A stretch of DNA of 64,000 bases from Veillonella sp. VA139 (GTDB lineage Bacteria; Bacillota; Negativicutes; Veillonellales; Veillonellaceae): contig NZ_RQVL01000003.1 of assembly GCF_003992005.1 (NCBI RefSeq), positions 1 through 64,000 of the forward strand, read 5' to 3'. Below, piece by piece: positions 59,816-64,000 of the stretch. A program made the translations under genes and the position numbers. Each line of letters opens with the position of its first letter. Position 1 is the first letter of the stretch. The notes under the pieces were generated by a model. That model was not told the origin of the DNA, made no database searches, and saw only the letters and a program-made list of their open reading frames with translations.

Positions 59816-60670
59816 ATGAGTAGTGCACAAGACTTACGCAAGCGTATAAAAAGTGTCACTAATACGCAGCAAATTACAAAAGCTATGAAGATGGTAGCAT
59901 CTGCTCGTCTACGTCGTGCACAACAAAAAGCGAAAGGTACTGAACCTTATACTGAACGTCTCCGCCACATGCTGCATCAAAGTATGTCCTCTCTAGATGG
60001 GGGCGCAGATTTACCGCTACTCACAGTTCGCCCTGTGAAGAAGGTAGCCTATGTGGTGGTAGGTGCTGATAAAGGTTTGGCTGGTGCTTATACTAGTAAT
60101 ATCATTAAATACGTGCAATCCTTGCTCAAGGATACGCCAACAGATGCCTATGGTTTATTCACAGTGGGTCGTAAGCCAACGGAATATTTCAGAGGCCATG
60201 GCTATTCTGTAGTCTCTGAGTTGCAAGGTTTTTCTGATAAACCAGGCTTTCATCATGCTCAAGACATTGTGGAACAAGTGAAAACCATGTTCTTATCTGG
60301 TGAGGTAGATGAAGTGGTATTGGTATACACTAAGTTTGTGAACTCCTTATTGCAAGAAGTGACTCATGAGCGCTTATTACCTCTTTCATTAGAGTCCGAT
60401 ACAGCAGAGGCCGGTGAAAGTTTATTCTATCCGAATCAAGGGTCTGTATTGGAACAATTGTTGCCAGCCTATGTGGAAAGCACTGTATATAATGCATTGC
60501 TACATGGGGCGGCTAGTGAATTAGGTGCCCGTATGACGGCCATGACATCCGCTACTGATAATGCAGGCGAATTGATTGGTACCTTGCACTTAGAATACAA
60601 TAAGTTGCGCCAAGCAGGTATTACTAACGAAATTTCTGAAATCGTAGGCGGTGCAAACGCATTGCAATAA
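59816..60670 (+). CDS. atpG: ATP synthase subunit gamma
   Basis: A 284-residue rotor shaft. It has RKRIKSVTNTQQITKAMKMVASARLRRAQ at the N-terminus and SELGARMTAMTSATDNAGE near the end, both conserved. Confidence 0.96.
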   Translation: MSSAQDLRKRIKSVTNTQQITKAMKMVASARLRRAQQKAKGTEPYTERLRHMLHQSMSSLDGGADLPLLTVRPVKKVAYVVVGADKGLAGAYTSNIIKYVQSLLKDTPTDAYGLFTVGRKPTEYFRGHGYSVVSELQGFSDKPGFHHAQDIVEQVKTMFLSGEVDEVVLVYTKFVNSLLQEVTHERLLPLSLESDTAEAGESLFYPNQGSVLEQLLPAYVESTVYNALLHGAASELGARMTAMTSATDNAGELIGTLHLEYNKLRQAGITNEISEIVGGANALQ

Positions 60671-60677
60671 TAGATAA

Positions 60678-62111
<1,434 letters not shown>

Positions 62112-62114
62112 TCT

Positions 62115-62372
62115 ATGAGTACCATGCATGTAACAATTATTACTCCCGATGAAACAGTGTTTTCTGGAGACGCAACGATGGTGGTAGGGAAAGCTCTCGA
62201 TGGAGAGTTTGGTATCCAACCACATCATATGCCCTTAGTGAGCGCTTTGGCGCCAGGGGCCATCCGCATTGATCATGATGGCAAGAGTGAAGAGTTTATC
62301 CTTCCTGGGGGATTCCTAGAAGTGGAAAATAACTCTGTGTATATTACGACAGCCTCTTGTGAACGTGCATAA
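62115..62372 (+). CDS. atpC: ATP synthase subunit epsilon, short form
   Basis: Only 85 residues are encoded against about 135 in the usual subunit. The N-terminal beta-sandwich (TIITPDETVFSGDATMVVGK, then GEFGIQPHHMPLVSAL, then ILPGGFLEVENNSVYI) is complete, and the chain stops where the two C-terminal helices would begin. These helices normally inhibit ATP hydrolysis. A terminator lies 18 bases on and no leftover helical coding is seen in other frames, so this is a natural short form. Confidence 0.92.
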   Translation: MSTMHVTIITPDETVFSGDATMVVGKALDGEFGIQPHHMPLVSALAPGAIRIDHDGKSEEFILPGGFLEVENNSVYITTASCERA

Positions 62373-62390
62373 TTACATATCGAAGAGATA

Positions 62391-62439
62391 AAAAAGGGTT
62401 GTACCGAACTACTGTAGTAGTTTTGGTACAACCCTTTTG
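62391..62439 (+). terminator. Terminator of the ATP synthase operon
   Basis: AAAAGGGTTGTACC and GGTACAACCCTTTT are perfect 14-bp arms, with ACTACTGTAGTAGT inside. It can serve both strands. Confidence 0.9.
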
Positions 62440-62593
62440 TGGTATGCATAGTTGTTTACATGTTATTTAGGATAAGATGTAATGCAATTAAGCGGTTCCA
62501 TGAATAAGATGATACATACATAGATAGTACCATATACAATAGAAGAAAATTGCTAAGAGTACATTTATTTCCCAATGTTGTTTTATATTTATA

Positions 62594-63760
62594 TTAATTA
62601 TGGATAGTATCTAAAAATAACTTAATACGACGCAATGCCTCTTGAATGGTTTCTTTGGATGACGCATAGGAACAACGAATGCGGTTAGCGCCGCAAGTGC
62701 CGAAAGCAGAGCCTGGTACGACGGCTACATGTTGTTGCTCTAGCAATTGTTCGCAGAAATCTTCATCGGATAAACCTGTTTGAGAAATATCTGGGAACAC
62801 ATAGAAAGCTCCTTCTGGTACGGCGATAGGTAGGCCCATGTCTTGGAATCCTTTCACGATCATGTCACGTCGTTCTAGGTAATCTTGTCGCATAGCGATA
62901 ACGGAGTCATCGCATTCGTTTAGAGCTACGATGGCAGCATGTTGTACTGGTGTAGCTGGTGCGACGATGCTGTACTGATGTAGTTTAATGCAAGCTGTAA
63001 TGAATGGTGCCGGAGCGCAGAGGAAACCAATGCGAAGGCCTGTCATAGCATAGGATTTGGAGAAGCCATTCAAGATGATGGTGCGCTCTTTCATGCTCGG
63101 TAAGGACGCCATAGATACATGGTCCTTGTGATAAGTTAACTCCGAGTAAATTTCGTCAGAGATGATGATTAGATCATGGGCTTTAGCGAACTCGGCGATA
63201 GGCAATAGATCTTCATAGTCCATGATGGCTCCTGTAGGATTGCTTGGGTAGCACATCAAAATAGCCTTTGTTTTGTCTGTTATAAGCTTTTCTAACTCTT
63301 CTACACGAAGTTTGAAGCCATCTTCTAAATGTGTCGGTACAGGCACAGCCTTGCCTCCACACATGTGAACTTCTGCTTGGTGTGCTACATAGGATGGATT
63401 GGGGATAAGTACTTCATCACCTTCGTTCAAGAGAGCACGTAAGGACAAATCGATGGCCTCACTAGCACCGATGGTGAGCATCATTTCATCCGTGCCGTAG
63501 TGTACGTGGTAACGGCGGTTATACCAATTGCTAATAGCTTCGCGTAGTGGCAAGATACCAGCATTCGGGGAGTAGTTTGTTTCCCCTCGCTCCACACTAG
63601 CTACCAGTGCATCTAGCACAGGTTGAGGAGGTATGTAATCGGGTTCCCCCACGCAAAGAGAAATAACATCGTCCATAGCCATTGCTTTTTCCCAAAATTT
63701 ACGAATCCCAGAAGGGGGTAATGTTTGTGTCATAGTTGAAAGATAGTGGTTCCAGTTCAT
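62594..63760 (-). CDS. Class I/II PLP-dependent aminotransferase
   Basis: The 388-residue enzyme belongs to the fold-type I aspartate/aromatic aminotransferase group. SLCVGEPDYIPP, the YPSNPTGA substrate loop, ISDEIYSELTY and the PLP lysine in NGFSKSYAMTGLRIG are visible. The exact amino donor is uncertain. The ATG at 63760 has AAAGGAC upstream, better than the frame limit at 63781. It is convergent with the ATP synthase operon. Confidence 0.88.
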   Translation of the reverse strand: MNWNHYLSTMTQTLPPSGIRKFWEKAMAMDDVISLCVGEPDYIPPQPVLDALVASVERGETNYSPNAGILPLREAISNWYNRRYHVHYGTDEMMLTIGASEAIDLSLRALLNEGDEVLIPNPSYVAHQAEVHMCGGKAVPVPTHLEDGFKLRVEELEKLITDKTKAILMCYPSNPTGAIMDYEDLLPIAEFAKAHDLIIISDEIYSELTYHKDHVSMASLPSMKERTIILNGFSKSYAMTGLRIGFLCAPAPFITACIKLHQYSIVAPATPVQHAAIVALNECDDSVIAMRQDYLERRDMIVKGFQDMGLPIAVPEGAFYVFPDISQTGLSDEDFCEQLLEQQHVAVVPGSAFGTCGANRIRCSYASSKETIQEALRRIKLFLDTIHN

Positions 63761-63799
63761 AGGTTGTCCTTTCTGATACATGATGCATGTATCTCTATG

Positions 63800-64000
63800 T
63801 CAAATGTTAGAATGCTGTGCCACTGATATGGATAGTCGCTCATATGAGACACTGCAAGGAGAGCAGCCCATAACAAGTGTATATAGGGTTAGCCACTTAT
63901 AAGAGCTCATACAGGCGGTCACAACACCTAGTAGAATAATAGAGTAAATAATAGTAACAGTGTACCACATTCTTAGAAAAGAACCTAGTGGATTAGAGGT
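63800..64000 (-). CDS. C-terminal end of an unidentified membrane protein (partial)
   Basis: The minus-strand frame is open from the window edge to a TGA at 63800-63802, 66 codons. The reading MWYTVTIIYSIILLGVVTAC and the following LTLYTLVMGCSP are two hydrophobic spans. Family unknown. It may instead be a chance open frame. Confidence 0.35.
   Translation of the reverse strand, partial: TSNPLGSFLRMWYTVTIIYSIILLGVVTACMSSYKWLTLYTLVMGCSPCSVSYERLSISVAQHSNI

Noticed and set aside
62373-62440. Frameshifted remainder of atpC
   Set aside because: The 18 bases after the stop run into a terminator, with no helical-domain coding in any frame.

Overview
The window reads as chromosome of a low-GC, diderm Firmicute of the Negativicutes, most like Veillonellaceae. 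This is inferred from gene content, the AT-rich intergenic DNA, lipoprotein signal sequences and frequent TTG/GTG starts; the species is not resolved. It opens on the last codons of tuf and ends inside an unidentified membrane-protein gene.

Layout. (1) 1-3.4 kb: end of tuf, a SAM methyltransferase, a DUF2922/DUF1659 small-protein cassette and a divergent sigma-like factor. (2) 3.4-13.4 kb: an accessory island. A helicase-type restriction-modification pair (5.7-10.9 kb) and an Rpn-family nuclease sit among nested palindromic repeats. Three copies of a compact locus lie here too, each with a 25-residue hydrophobic cationic peptide, a hairpin burying its ribosome binding site, 5'/3' ends that can pair, and an opposing promoter. 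This looks like an undescribed type I toxin-antitoxin family and is the main discovery candidate. (3) 13.4-19.5 kb: metA-metY (acetyl type), a secreted protein, an XRE regulator, a ferredoxin and a RhuM protein. (4) 19.6-25.7 kb: a tRNA-like element, two near-identical tandem P1B metal ATPases and a CorA-type transporter. (5) 26.2-35.2 kb: a nickel/peptide-type ABC importer, a MATE exporter behind a leader terminator, a TetR regulator, a redox protein and an exonuclease. (6) 35.3-42.6 kb: a galactose operon, galT-galK-ROK regulator-mglBAC, with a paired candidate operator. (7) 43-55.4 kb: metQ, menA, pncB, two paralogous secreted proteins, ogt, ridA, yitT, pgm, and the envelope-sugar genes tagO/wecA and wecB. 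(8) 55.6-62.4 kb: the full F1Fo ATP synthase operon with a short epsilon subunit, then a class I aminotransferase.

How it fits together. Galactose enters by MglBAC and is converted by GalK and GalT; Pgm could link the resulting hexose phosphate to envelope precursors made through WecB and TagO/WecA. MetA-MetY make homocysteine and MetQ imports methionine. Many genes have well-formed intrinsic terminators, and several paired loci share short overlaps that suggest translational coupling.
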